A stretch of DNA of 64,000 bases from Planctomycetota bacterium (GTDB taxonomy: Bacteria > Planctomycetota > J058), in NCBI GenBank assembly GCA_023954375.1, contig JAMLIC010000020.1, positions 62,001-126,000 on the forward strand. Reading direction: 5' to 3'. The notes beneath the pieces are model-generated. The model was not told where the DNA came from. It saw nothing but the letters and a program-made list of their open reading frames with translations, and made no database searches. The position numbers and the translations under genes were made by a program. Below, piece after piece: positions 35,956 through 44,627 of this stretch (the first letter of the stretch is position 1; the number at the start of each line of letters is the position of its first letter).

Positions 35956-37803
35956 ATGAGCTCGATCGACGACCACGCGGCGATCGGTGACGGTCGGACC
36001 GCCGCCCTGGTCGATCGGTCGGGCGCGATCGACTGGCTCTGCTGGCCACGGTTCGACGGGGTGCCCCTGTTCGCGGCCCTCCTCGACGCCCGCCGCGGCG
36101 GGCACTGGCGGCTCGGGCCCACCGGGCCGGCCGAGGTCGAGCGCCGCTACCTGCCCGGGACGAACGTGCTCGAGACGCGCTTCCGCGCGCGCGGCGGCGT
36201 CGCGGTGCTCACGGACCTGATGCCGCTCCACACCCGCGCCGACTCCCGCCGCGAGCTCACGCCCGAGCACGAGCTCCTGCGCCTGGTCAGCTGCCCGGAC
36301 GGCGAGGTGGAGCTCGAGCTCGAGCTCGCCCCACGCGCCGCGTGGGGGCGCGCCCCCGTCGACCTGCGCCGGCCGTCGCCCCGCGAGCTGCGCGCCGACC
36401 TCGAGCGGGGGCGGCTGGTGCTGCGCTCTCCGGTGGACCTCGAGCTGCGGGACGGCGTGGCCCGCGCGAGGGTGCGCCTGCGCGCCGGCCAGACGCTCTC
36501 CTGGTCGCTCTCGCTCGCCTGCCGCGGCCCGGCGGTGCTGGTGCCCCTGGGCGAGCGCTCGACGCAGGTCCTCGAGCGCACGGCGGCCTGGTGGCGCGCC
36601 TGGTCTGCGCGGGCGCGCTACGAGGGTCCCTACCGCCAGCAGGTGCTGCGCAGCGCCCTCGCGCTCAGGCTGCTGGTCTACCCGCCCTCGGGCGCCGTGG
36701 TCGCGGCACCGACGACCTCCCTCCCCGAGCGGCCGGGCGGCAACCTCAACTGGGACTACCGCTACTGCTGGCTGCGCGACGCGGCCCTGACCACGCGCGC
36801 GCTGGTCGGCCTCGGCTACGAGGACGAGGCGCACGCCTTCGTGGGCTGGATGCTCCACGCCACGCGCATGAGCAGGCCGGCGCTGCGCGTGCTCTACGAC
36901 GTCTTCGGCGAGCATCCGCCGCCCGAGCGGACCCTGGAGCACCTCGAGGGCTTTCAGGGCGCGCGCCCCGTGCGCGTGGGGAACGCCGCCGACGCGCAGC
37001 GGCAGCTCGACGTCTACGGCGAAGTGATCGACGCGGCCTTCCTCCTCTGCGAGCGCGGGATGACCCTCGACCGCTCCACCGGGCGCATGCTCCTCGACTT
37101 CGGGCGCTACGTGTGCCGCCACTGGCCCGAGCCCGACCACGGGATCTGGGAGCCGCGCGGGGCCGTGCGCCACCACGTGCACTCGCGCGTCCTCTGCTGG
37201 GTGGCGCTCGACCGGCTGCTGCGGCTGTGCGACCAGGGGGTCCTGCGCTCGCCGCCCGCCCTGCGCCGGCGCTTCGAGGCGAACCGCGCCATGCTCCGCC
37301 GCGAGGTCGAGGAGCGGGGCTGGAGCCCGAGGGCCGGCGCCTACACGCAGGTCCTCGGGGGCCGCGCGCTGGACGCCAGCCTGCTCCTGCTCTCGTGGTA
37401 CGGCTTCCACCCCGCGGACCACCCCCGCATGCGCTCCACCTACCGCCGGATCCGGCGGGACCTCGGCGCGCCGGGCGGGCTCCTCTACCGCTACGCCCCC
37501 GACCCGGACGCGCCGGAGGGCGCCTTCGGGATCTGCAGCTTCTGGGCGGTCGAGCACCTGGCCCGCGGCGGGGGCTCGCTCAAGGAGGCCACGGCGCTGT
37601 TCGAGGACCTCCTGGGGTACGCCAACGACGTGGGCCTGTACGCCGAGGAGGTGGACCCGCGCGACGGCGCGGCCCTGGGCAACTTCCCCCAGGCGTTCAC
37701 GCACGTCGGGCTGATCAACGCGGCCCTGGCCCTGGCGGAGCGCGCCCGGGCCGAGGGGCGCCGGGCCCGGGCCCGGGCGGGAGGTCGACGTGAGCTGGGC
37801 TGA
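35956..37803 (+). CDS. Glycoside hydrolase family 15 enzyme (glucoamylase/trehalase-like)
   Basis: The ATG at 35956 gives 615 residues, the usual length for bacterial GH15 enzymes without secretion signals. The N-terminal beta domain begins with IDDHAAIGDGRTAALVDRSG and IDWLCWPRFDGVPLFAALLD. The (alpha/alpha)6 barrel follows with NWDYRYCWLRDAALTTRALV and DVYGEVIDAAFLLCERG. General acid E399 lies in DHGIWEPRG and the base is E564 or E565 in YAEEVDP, followed by LGNFPQAFTHVGLINAAL. It is a cytoplasmic inverting alpha-glucosidase acting on trehalose or alpha-glucans. It overlaps the next membrane protein gene by 14 bases, an odd partner for this enzyme. Confidence 0.94.
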   Translation: MSSIDDHAAIGDGRTAALVDRSGAIDWLCWPRFDGVPLFAALLDARRGGHWRLGPTGPAEVERRYLPGTNVLETRFRARGGVAVLTDLMPLHTRADSRRELTPEHELLRLVSCPDGEVELELELAPRAAWGRAPVDLRRPSPRELRADLERGRLVLRSPVDLELRDGVARARVRLRAGQTLSWSLSLACRGPAVLVPLGERSTQVLERTAAWWRAWSARARYEGPYRQQVLRSALALRLLVYPPSGAVVAAPTTSLPERPGGNLNWDYRYCWLRDAALTTRALVGLGYEDEAHAFVGWMLHATRMSRPALRVLYDVFGEHPPPERTLEHLEGFQGARPVRVGNAADAQRQLDVYGEVIDAAFLLCERGMTLDRSTGRMLLDFGRYVCRHWPEPDHGIWEPRGAVRHHVHSRVLCWVALDRLLRLCDQGVLRSPPALRRRFEANRAMLRREVEERGWSPRAGAYTQVLGGRALDASLLLLSWYGFHPADHPRMRSTYRRIRRDLGAPGGLLYRYAPDPDAPEGAFGICSFWAVEHLARGGGSLKEATALFEDLLGYANDVGLYAEEVDPRDGAALGNFPQAFTHVGLINAALALAERARAEGRRARARAGGRRELG

Positions 37804-38266
37804 CTGGGCGCTCTGGGGGTTCGTGGCCACCGTGGTGCTCACGATCACCATGGCCGGCGCGCAGGGGCTCGGCCTCACGCGCATGAGCGTCCCCTACCTG
37901 CTGGGGACGATGATCACCACCGAGCGCGACCGGGCCCACCTGGTCGGCATGGGCGCCCACCTGGTCAACGGCTGGTTGTTCTCGCTCATCTACGTGGCCG
38001 CCTTCCACGCCTGGGGCGCGTCGGGCTGGTGGCGCGGGGCGGCGATCGGCGCCGTGCACGCGGCGTTCGTGCTCACGGCGGTCATGACGCTCCTGCCGGC
38101 GATGCACCCCAGGATGGCCAGGGAGGAGGAGGCGCCCGACCGGGCGCCCACCCTGGAGCCCGCCGGGTTCCTGGCGCTGAACTACGGCGCGCGGACGCCG
38201 GCGTTCGTCCTGCTCGCGCACCTGCTGTTCGGGGCCGTCCTGGGCGCCTTCTACCGCGTCGGCTGA
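37790..38266 (+). CDS. Four-helix membrane protein B
   Basis: GTG 37790 lies inside the GH15 reading frame (14-base overlap). The 158-residue protein starts MSWADWALWGFVATVVLTIT and has four hydrophobic segments, with HLVNGWLFSLIYVAAF and AAIGAVHAAFVLTAVMTLLP. It shares layout and several residues with membrane protein A at 35267, without the N-terminal extension. Function is not known. Translation is coupled with GH15, so a role in the same pathway is possible. Confidence 0.8.
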   Translation: MSWADWALWGFVATVVLTITMAGAQGLGLTRMSVPYLLGTMITTERDRAHLVGMGAHLVNGWLFSLIYVAAFHAWGASGWWRGAAIGAVHAAFVLTAVMTLLPAMHPRMAREEEAPDRAPTLEPAGFLALNYGARTPAFVLLAHLLFGAVLGAFYRVG

Positions 38267-38277
38267 GGCCCCCTCAG
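38263..38277. terminator. Small bidirectional hairpin between convergent genes
   Basis: CTGAGG (38263-38268) pairs with CCTCAG (38272-38277) around CCC. It covers the stop of membrane protein B and touches the end of kinase-TPR 2. At 6 bp it is weak, but its position between convergent stops suits a shared terminator. Confidence 0.4.
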
Positions 38278-38278
38278 G

Positions 38279-41200
38279 TCAGTCGGCCAGCTGCTGCAGG
38301 AGCCGCCGCGCGGCGTCCGCTCGCGGATGGGACGGCGGGACCAGCTCGAGGAGGCGCGCCAAGTCGGCGCGCGCGCCGGCGCGGTCGCCCTGGTCCCGCC
38401 TCACGTGCGCCCGGAAGGCCCACACGTCCGCGGCGCCCGGGTCCAGCTCCAGCGCGCGCCCGAGGTCCGCGAGGCCCGCCTGCGGCTCGCCCAGTCGCAC
38501 GCGCAGGTTCCCGCGGAGCGCCCAGGCCCTCGCGTGATCCGGGGCGATCTCGATGACCCTCGTGCAGTCCGCGACCGCTCCGTCGATGCCAGCGACGTCC
38601 CGGGCGTCGTGCCGCAGGCGCTCTGCCGAGGCGACCGCGCGCGCGTAGATGAACTCCGTGTTGCGCGGCTCGAGCCCGATGGCCTGCCCATAGTCCGCGA
38701 GCGCACCGTCTCGATCTCCGAGGAGCGAGCGCGTGAGCGCCCGATGGGCCCAGGCCGCGGCGCGGGCAGGGTCCAGCTCGATCGCCTGGTGGAGGTCAGC
38801 GAGGGCGGCAGGGTGGTCCGTCAAGGCGCCGCGCGCCAACGCCCGAGCGTGCCAGCCGTCCGCCTGGCGTGGGTCGAGCGCGATCACCCGCGAGTAGTCG
38901 TCCAAGGCCCCGGCGGGGTCCCCTCGCATCATGCGCGCATCCCCCCGGGCCTGCCACGCCCTCACCAGCTCCGGCGCGCGCTCGATGGCGCGGGAGAGGT
39001 CGGCGATGGCCCCCTCGTGGTCGCCTGCTCCGGAGCGCACGCGCCCTTGCGCGATGAGGAGGTAGGGCTCCATGCGCGGGTCGAGCTCCGCGGCGCGCGC
39101 CAGGTCCGCCGAGGCCGCTTCGTGCTCGGCAGCCTTCGCGCGCGCGGTCCCCCGCCCCCACCACGCCCTCGCCAGCCGCGGGTCCAGCGCGATCGCCCGG
39201 GAGTAGTCCGCGACGGCCCCCTCGAAGTCCGCGAGGGCCAGCCGCGAGCTCCCCCGGGAGTACCACTCCTCAGCCGACCGCGGCTCGAACGTCGCCAGGG
39301 CGCCGCCGCGCGCGACCGCCTGCGTGTAGAGACCGCCCGGTCCGTGGTGCGCGATGCTCCAGGCGAGGAGCGCCGCTGCCTCCTCGCCCCTGGCGAGTCG
39401 GGCCAGCCGAGCCAGGGCCAGGCCGGCGGGGACGGCCCGGAGAGGGTCGGCCTCGGCGCGCAGATACGAGGCGAGGGCCTTCACGGCTCGTCCGGGGCCT
39501 CCGATGTGCCCGAGCGCGTCGCAGGCGACCCGCGCCAGGTCCAGCGCGCCCTGCTGCACGGCGGCGCGTTGCGCCAGCGCGAGCTGCGGGTCGTTGGCCA
39601 GGGGCCCGAGCGCGTGGGGGTCAGGTGAGGCGCTTCTGCGGGCCCGCTGGAGCCGGGACCGGACCGCCTCCGGAAGGTTCCGTCCGGGCGGGGTGGCGAC
39701 GCGCGCGGCGAGGGCCTCGGTCACCCCGGGGTCGCCGGGGAAGCGCTCACGCACCCACGCGGTCTCGGCCTCGAGCAGCGCCGCCGACACCTCCTCCAGG
39801 GCGGCCGCCAGGAGCTCGACCGTCTGCGGCTCCGGATAGCGCACGATGGCGATGACGGCCGCCTGCTTGTCCGCCTCTGCCTCCAGCGCCCCCGCCCGGG
39901 CCTTCGCCAGCCAGCCCTCGACCTCCTCGCGGCGCCGGCGCGCCTCGGCGGTGCGGGCCTCCTCCAGGTCCAGGAGGCGCCGCCGCGCCGCGGCGTCGTC
40001 GACTCCCAGCGCGGCGGCCCGCGTGAAGCCGTGGCGGGCGAGCGACCACTGCTCGGAGTCCAGGCCGTGATCGCCCAGGGCCAGCGCGGCCTCGAAACAG
40101 GCCCGCGCGGCCCGCGGGTCGTGCGGGTCCTGCGCGTGCCAGCGCTGGGCCGCGTCCAGGAGCGCCAGGCGGCGCGTCGTGCCCTCTCCCTCGCCTTCAC
40201 CGTCATCGCTCGTGAGCGCCGCCCGCGCCGCCTCGACCTCGGCGCGGAGCTGCGCGAGCGCGGCCGCGCGCTCCTGCTGCCGGCTCCTGGCCACCCACAG
40301 CCCGGCCGACGCGCCGCTGACCAGCAGCGCCGCCGCGGTCGCGCCCAGCGCCGCGGCCCGCGCGGGATGCCGCCGGCGCCAGGCCCTCAGGCGCTCGCCC
40401 GGCGACGGTCGCCGGGCCGCGATCGGCTCCCCGCGCGCCCAGCGGGCCAGGTCGTCCGCCAGGGCCTCGGCCGTGGGGTAGCGCCGACCGGGGTCCTTCG
40501 CCAGGCACGTGAGCACGATCGTCTCCAGCGCCGGGTCGATCCCGGGGCGCAGGCTGGCGGGGCGCGCGGGCTCCTCCTCGATCACCCGGCGCAGCAGGTC
40601 CATCACGCCGTTGCCCTGGAAGGGCGGCCGGCCCACCAGGCAGGCGTAGAGCGTGGCCCCCAGGCCATAGACGTCCGAGCGGCGGTCGACGAGGGCGGGG
40701 TCGCCCTGGGCCTGCTCCGGGGCCATGTAGGCCGGCGTGCCCAGCACATCGCCCGTCACCGTCGGCCCGCGCTCGGTGCGCCCGATGTCCTTGGCCAGGC
40801 CGAAGTCGGTCAAGAGCGGGGCGCCGTCGTCGGTGACGAGCACGTTGTGCGGCTTGAGGTCGCGGTGCAGGACCGAGCGCGAGTGGGCGTAGTGCACCGC
40901 GCGCGCGACGTGCTCGAGGAGCGGCGCGGCCCGCGCCGGCGGCAGCGGCCCGTCGCGCTCGAGGACGGCCTGGAGGGACCCCGGCCCGGGGACGTAGTCC
41001 ATGGCCAGGTACCACGCGCCCTCCGCCTGGCCGACCTCGTGGACGCCCACGATGCCGGGATGCCGCAGACGCGCCGCCGCCTGCGCCTCGAAGCGGAAGC
41101 GCTCGGCCTCGTCCGCGTCCGCCCACACGCCCGCCTTCATGACCTTCAGCGCCACCTGCCGCTGCAGCCGCTCGTGCCGGGCGAGGTAGACGATGCCCAT

Positions 41201-41437
41201 GCCTCCGCGGGCCAGCTCGCGCTCGACCACGAACGGGCCCAGCCGCCGCGGCGGCGCCGCGGTGGGCGCTCCGACCGGCCCGAGCGCGGACGGGGCGCCG
41301 GGCAGCGTGAAGACGTCCAGGTGCGGCGCCGTCGCGGCGGAGCCCGGCTGTTTCGGGAGGGGCACGTCCGGCGGGGGGACGAGGACCCCCGCGTGGGGCT
41401 TGGTCGTCTCGCCGGTCGGCCTGCCACGCGGGTCCAC
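38279..41437 (-). CDS. Membrane serine/threonine kinase with TPR tail (kinase-TPR 2)
   Basis: GTG 41437 gives about 1052 residues; the exact start is uncertain because the frame stays open further upstream. After a Pro-rich leader of about 70 residues comes a complete kinase: GPFVVERELARGGMGIVYLA, QVALKVM, HRDLKPHNV, DFGLAKD and GTPAYMAPEQ. One membrane segment (ALGATAAALLVSGASAGLWV) leads to a middle domain with RYPEPQTVELL, RVACDALGHIGGPGRAVKAL and AEADPLRAVPAGLALARLAR, then nine or so TPRs to the end. The middle domain closely matches that of the gene at 5848, so the two are full-length paralogues. A GEGEGEG tract lies just outside the membrane segment. It is transcribed divergently from the AhpD-like gene. 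Confidence 0.92.
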   Translation of the reverse strand: MDPRGRPTGETTKPHAGVLVPPPDVPLPKQPGSAATAPHLDVFTLPGAPSALGPVGAPTAAPPRRLGPFVVERELARGGMGIVYLARHERLQRQVALKVMKAGVWADADEAERFRFEAQAAARLRHPGIVGVHEVGQAEGAWYLAMDYVPGPGSLQAVLERDGPLPPARAAPLLEHVARAVHYAHSRSVLHRDLKPHNVLVTDDGAPLLTDFGLAKDIGRTERGPTVTGDVLGTPAYMAPEQAQGDPALVDRRSDVYGLGATLYACLVGRPPFQGNGVMDLLRRVIEEEPARPASLRPGIDPALETIVLTCLAKDPGRRYPTAEALADDLARWARGEPIAARRPSPGERLRAWRRRHPARAAALGATAAALLVSGASAGLWVARSRQQERAAALAQLRAEVEAARAALTSDDGEGEGEGTTRRLALLDAAQRWHAQDPHDPRAARACFEAALALGDHGLDSEQWSLARHGFTRAAALGVDDAAARRRLLDLEEARTAEARRRREEVEGWLAKARAGALEAEADKQAAVIAIVRYPEPQTVELLAAALEEVSAALLEAETAWVRERFPGDPGVTEALAARVATPPGRNLPEAVRSRLQRARRSASPDPHALGPLANDPQLALAQRAAVQQGALDLARVACDALGHIGGPGRAVKALASYLRAEADPLRAVPAGLALARLARLARGEEAAALLAWSIAHHGPGGLYTQAVARGGALATFEPRSAEEWYSRGSSRLALADFEGAVADYSRAIALDPRLARAWWGRGTARAKAAEHEAASADLARAAELDPRMEPYLLIAQGRVRSGAGDHEGAIADLSRAIERAPELVRAWQARGDARMMRGDPAGALDDYSRVIALDPRQADGWHARALARGALTDHPAALADLHQAIELDPARAAAWAHRALTRSLLGDRDGALADYGQAIGLEPRNTEFIYARAVASAERLRHDARDVAGIDGAVADCTRVIEIAPDHARAWALRGNLRVRLGEPQAGLADLGRALELDPGAADVWAFRAHVRRDQGDRAGARADLARLLELVPPSHPRADAARRLLQQLAD

Positions 41438-41623
41438 GGGCCCAGCATGGATGGGTCGCCGGGCGCGCGCCAGGTCCCGTCGAGACCGGGCGCGGCGGGA
41501 ATGGCGCGCGCCCCGCGCCGGTTGCACACGGGCGCCTCCCGACCTCCGTCCGGAACCTCCGGCGCCATCTCGCCACGTTCCGTCCTGAGCGGCGCGCTGC
41601 TGCTCGGCCTGGGAGGACGCGCC

Positions 41624-42607
41624 ATGCACGACGCGAGCGAGCTCCAGGGGGTGCCCGAGGAGAGCAGGGCGGGCCTGCTCCAGGCGGGGCGGACCCTGGG
41701 CTTCATCCCCAACCTGCTGCGGGTCATGGCCGGGTCGCCAGCCCTGCTCACGGCGCACCTGGGCGCCTCTTGCCTGTTCGCCGAGACGTCCCTGGAGCCC
41801 CTGGAGCGGCAGGTGGTCCTGCTCGCGGTCAGCCGCGCGAACCGCTGCGCATACTGCGTGGCCGCGCACACCGTCGTCGCCTCCAGCAAGGGGCTGCCCG
41901 GGGAGGTCGTGGCCGCGGTGCGCGCTGGGGCGCCGCTCGCCGACCCCAGGCTCGAGGCGCTGCGGCGCTTCACCAGCGCGCTCGTCGAGTCGCGCGGCTG
42001 GCCGGACGAGGAGGAGCGCCGGGCCGTCCTCGACGCCGGCTACGGACCTCGGCAGCTGCTGGAGGTCGTCCTGGGCGTGGGGCTGGAGACGTTCTCCAAC
42101 TACGCCTGCCGCCTGTCCGGGCCGCCCCTTGACGATGAGCTCGCCTCTCCGGGGCGTGGAGCTTCGAGCCGCACGACCGGTGAACCGGTGGTGACGGCAG
42201 GAGCCGGCGTGGGTCCGCCGCCCGCGGGCGGCGACACTTGTGCCGCACTCGTGCACTTGCGCGAGCGCACGGGAATGCGCGAGGCGGTCGCCCGGTTGTC
42301 TGCCGCGAATGCGAACGCGGACGAGGTCGGGGCGGAGCTGCGCGGAGGTCCTGCGGGTCGTCGGCGAGCCCACGCGCCTCGAGCTGCTCGGCCTCCTGGG
42401 GCGAGGAGAACGCTCGGTCTCCGAGCTGGGCGCGGCGCTCGGCCAGGAGCTCCACTTCGTCTCCAGGCACCTGGGGGTCCTCCACGCCGCGGGGCTCGTG
42501 GCTCGGCGCCGGGACGGGCAGCGGGTGCGTTACCGGCTCGCGCCCGAGCTCCTGGGGCCCGAGCCGGGCGGGATCGACCTGGGCTGCTGCGAGCTGCGGC
42601 TGCGTGA
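41624..42607 (+). CDS. AhpD-like (carboxymuconolactone decarboxylase) protein with unexplained long C-terminal reading frame
   Basis: ATG 41624 has GGGAGG seven bases upstream. The first 170 residues are a complete AhpD-like alkylhydroperoxidase-type fold: GRTLGFIPNLLRVMAGSP, then the redox motif RANRCAYCVAAHTVVASSKG (CxxC plus the downstream His), and the closing FSNYACRLSGPPLDDELA. Family members end there (about 42150), but the frame continues another 150 residues to 42607 with Arg/Pro/Gly-rich sequence, running through the ArsR gene in a different frame. Either a stop has been lost by a small indel near 42150 or the tail is untranslated noise after a missed stop. Role: thiol peroxidase-type detoxification. 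The CxxC is Cys-Cys, not Sec. Confidence 0.8.
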   Translation: MHDASELQGVPEESRAGLLQAGRTLGFIPNLLRVMAGSPALLTAHLGASCLFAETSLEPLERQVVLLAVSRANRCAYCVAAHTVVASSKGLPGEVVAAVRAGAPLADPRLEALRRFTSALVESRGWPDEEERRAVLDAGYGPRQLLEVVLGVGLETFSNYACRLSGPPLDDELASPGRGASSRTTGEPVVTAGAGVGPPPAGGDTCAALVHLRERTGMREAVARLSAANANADEVGAELRGGPAGRRRAHAPRAARPPGARRTLGLRAGRGARPGAPLRLQAPGGPPRRGARGSAPGRAAGALPARARAPGARAGRDRPGLLRAAAA

Positions 42608-42638
42608 CGACGACCAAGGGGGAGCGCGTGCTCGTTGA
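42309..42638 (+). CDS. ArsR-family winged-helix repressor
   Basis: ATG 42309 gives 109 residues; a start at 42240 would add 23 unlikely residues. The fold is clear: AEVLRVVGEPTRLELLGLLG, then the recognition helix SELGAALGQELHFVSRHLGV and the wing LVARRRDGQRVRYRLAPEL. A C-terminal CC pair (LGCCELRLRD) could be part of a metal or redox sensor, but the classic ELCVCDL metal site is absent. It overlaps the cyclase gene by 11 bases and leads the operon, so it most likely represses it. The inducer is unknown. Confidence 0.87.
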   Translation: MRTRTRSGRSCAEVLRVVGEPTRLELLGLLGRGERSVSELGAALGQELHFVSRHLGVLHAAGLVARRRDGQRVRYRLAPELLGPEPGGIDLGCCELRLRDDDQGGARAR

Positions 42639-43458
42639 GCCCTTCGTGACGGTGGACCTCGGGGTGTGCCTCGACCAGGCCGCGTACCCGCCCTGGGGCT
42701 TCAAGGCGCACCACATTCCGCACGTGCAGGGCGCGCGCGCCATGTCGAAGTTCCTCAACCTGCGCGACTTCAAGGGCGGGGCCGTCAGCGCCGACGACTT
42801 CCCGGCCGCGCTCGGCCTGGCCTGGTCGCAGGTGTCCATGAGCGACCACGCCGGCAACCACATCGACGCTCCGTATCACTTCGGGCCGGTCGTCGAGGGC
42901 CGCCCCGCGCGGACGATCGACCAGGTGCCGCTGGAGTGGTGCGTGGGGCCCGGCGTGCGCCTGGACTTCAGGGGCCGCGCGGGCCAGGACGTCGGTGTGG
43001 ACGACCTGCGACGGGAGCTGGAGCGGGTCGAGGTCGAGCTGCGGCCGGGCATGATCCCGCTCCTCTGGACGGGGGCCGACCGGTTCGTGGACGACCCCGA
43101 CCGCTACTGGCAGGCGCAGGCGGGCCTCTCCGTGGCCGGGCTCCACTGGCTGCTCGACCAGGGCGTGCGGCTGGTGGGCATCGACGCCTACGCCATGGAC
43201 GTCTCGCACGCGACCATGCAGCGCGACGTCGCCCGCGCCCAGGAGGGGGACGACGCGCCGCTCTTCCCGCTGCACTTCGTGGGGCGCGAGCGCGAGCACC
43301 TGCACCTGGAGAAGCTCGCCAACCTGGGCGCGCTCCCGCGGGCGCACGGCTTCCTGTTCGTGGCCTTCCCCGTGAAGCTCCGCGGCGGCAGCGCCGGCTG
43401 GGTGCGGCCGGTCGCGCTGGTGCCCCGGCGCCACTTCGGCGCGCAGGAGGACTCGTGA
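42628..43458 (+). CDS. Cyclase-family metal-dependent hydrolase (kynurenine formamidase-like)
   Basis: GTG 42628, with GGGGGAG six bases upstream, gives 276 residues. The family metal-site motif is present as SDHAGNHIDAPYHF at 72-85, with His74, His78, Asp80 and His84 as expected ligands. MDVSHATMQRDVA and HFVGREREHLHLEKLANLGA correspond to the later conserved region. PF04199 enzymes hydrolyse amide, lactone or cyclic substrates; KynB (N-formylkynurenine) is the best-known member. The remainder of the tryptophan pathway is not nearby, and the gene lies instead with an ABC importer, so the imported compound may be the substrate. Confidence 0.88.
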   Translation: MLVEPFVTVDLGVCLDQAAYPPWGFKAHHIPHVQGARAMSKFLNLRDFKGGAVSADDFPAALGLAWSQVSMSDHAGNHIDAPYHFGPVVEGRPARTIDQVPLEWCVGPGVRLDFRGRAGQDVGVDDLRRELERVEVELRPGMIPLLWTGADRFVDDPDRYWQAQAGLSVAGLHWLLDQGVRLVGIDAYAMDVSHATMQRDVARAQEGDDAPLFPLHFVGREREHLHLEKLANLGALPRAHGFLFVAFPVKLRGGSAGWVRPVALVPRRHFGAQEDS

Positions 43459-44627
43459 GCGCGGACGCCCCGCAGCAGAACATCACCCGTCGGCGCCTCC
43501 TCGGCTGGGCCGGCGCCGCCGGCGCCGGCCTGGCGCTCGGCTGCCCCGCGCCGCCGGGGCCGCCGCCGACCTCCCGGCCCGCCGCGGCGGGGACGGGCGG
43601 CGCGCGCCCGTTCGCCGGGCGGACGCTGCGGGTGTTCGTCTACTCCGGCGCCTGGGAGAAGGCCTTCCGCGAGGCCTTCGTGCCCAGCTTCGAGGCGCGC
43701 ACGGGCGCCACGGTGATCGTGGACCCGGGCTGGTGGGACTCGATCCCCAAGCTCAAGGCCTCGCCGCCCGGCCAGCCCGCCTTCGACCTGGTGCTGACCG
43801 ACGCGACCCAGGGCTACCCGGCGATCCGCGAGGGCATGTTCCAGAAGCTCGACCTGCAGAAGCTCCCCAACCTGGCGCGCGTCAGCCGCGCGGCGCTGGA
43901 CACCTGGGTGCACCGCGACGGCTACGGGGTGACCTTCCCCGAGTCGGCCATGACCCTGGCCTGGAACCGGCGCGTGGTCGAGCCGGAGCCCACGGGCTGG
44001 GGCGACCTGCTGCGCGAGGACGTCCGCGGCAAGGTCGGGCTCTACAACTCCTTCTACATGTCCCTCTACACCTTCGCCTGCGCCAAGGTGGCGGCCGAGG
44101 GCCGCGAGGGGCAGGCCGCGCAGGAGCTGGAGCGGGACCCCGACGGCGTGCTGTCCTTCGCCAAGGAGCAGCGGGGGCGCGTCAAGGTGTGGTGGCCGAC
44201 GTCCACCGACATGGCCCTGAGCCTCGGCCAGCGCACCTGCGCCATCGGCAACATGCACAGCCCGGACATGCTCCTGGCGCAGCGCGCGCGGCCCGAGCTG
44301 GGCGCCCTGGCCCCGGCGGCCGACCGCGCGTTCGTGCTCCTCATGTGGGTCGTGCCCGCCGACACCCGCGAGGCGGAGCTGGCCACGGCGGCCATCGACC
44401 TGCTCCTCTCGGAGGAGATGCAGGAGGCCTTCGCCCGCGGCGGCTCGGCGACCGTCCTCCCGCACGTCGCAGCGCGCGTGGCGCAGGCCGACCCCATGTG
44501 GGCCGCGATCTACCCCGCCGACGCCGCCGCGCTGGAGGGGGTCCGCTACTACCCTTACGACGCCTACATGCGCCGCTGGGACGAGATCGTGCAGGTCTGG
44601 GACCGCGAGGTCCTGCGCTCGTCGTGA
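43455..44627 (+). CDS. ABC-importer substrate-binding Tat lipoprotein
   Basis: GTG 43455 overlaps the cyclase stop as GTGA. The 390-residue protein has a twin-arginine signal (TRRRLLGWAGAAGAGLALG, then C), so it is exported folded and lipid-anchored. The body is a PotD/Fbp-like (type 2) binding protein: LRVFVYSGAWEKAFREAFVP, FDLVLTDATQGYPAIREGMF, YGVTFPESAMTLAWNRRVVE and ATAAIDLLLSEEMQEAFAR. Family members bind spermidine, putrescine, iron or thiamine-type ligands. Binding-site residues are not conserved enough to choose. It is the second gene in a coupled operon. Confidence 0.9.
   Translation: MSADAPQQNITRRRLLGWAGAAGAGLALGCPAPPGPPPTSRPAAAGTGGARPFAGRTLRVFVYSGAWEKAFREAFVPSFEARTGATVIVDPGWWDSIPKLKASPPGQPAFDLVLTDATQGYPAIREGMFQKLDLQKLPNLARVSRAALDTWVHRDGYGVTFPESAMTLAWNRRVVEPEPTGWGDLLREDVRGKVGLYNSFYMSLYTFACAKVAAEGREGQAAQELERDPDGVLSFAKEQRGRVKVWWPTSTDMALSLGQRTCAIGNMHSPDMLLAQRARPELGALAPAADRAFVLLMWVVPADTREAELATAAIDLLLSEEMQEAFARGGSATVLPHVAARVAQADPMWAAIYPADAAALEGVRYYPYDAYMRRWDEIVQVWDREVLRSS

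Noticed and set aside
41624..42150. AhpD-like protein as a fourth selenoprotein
   Set aside because: Its redox motif is CAYC with ordinary cysteine codons and no TGA.
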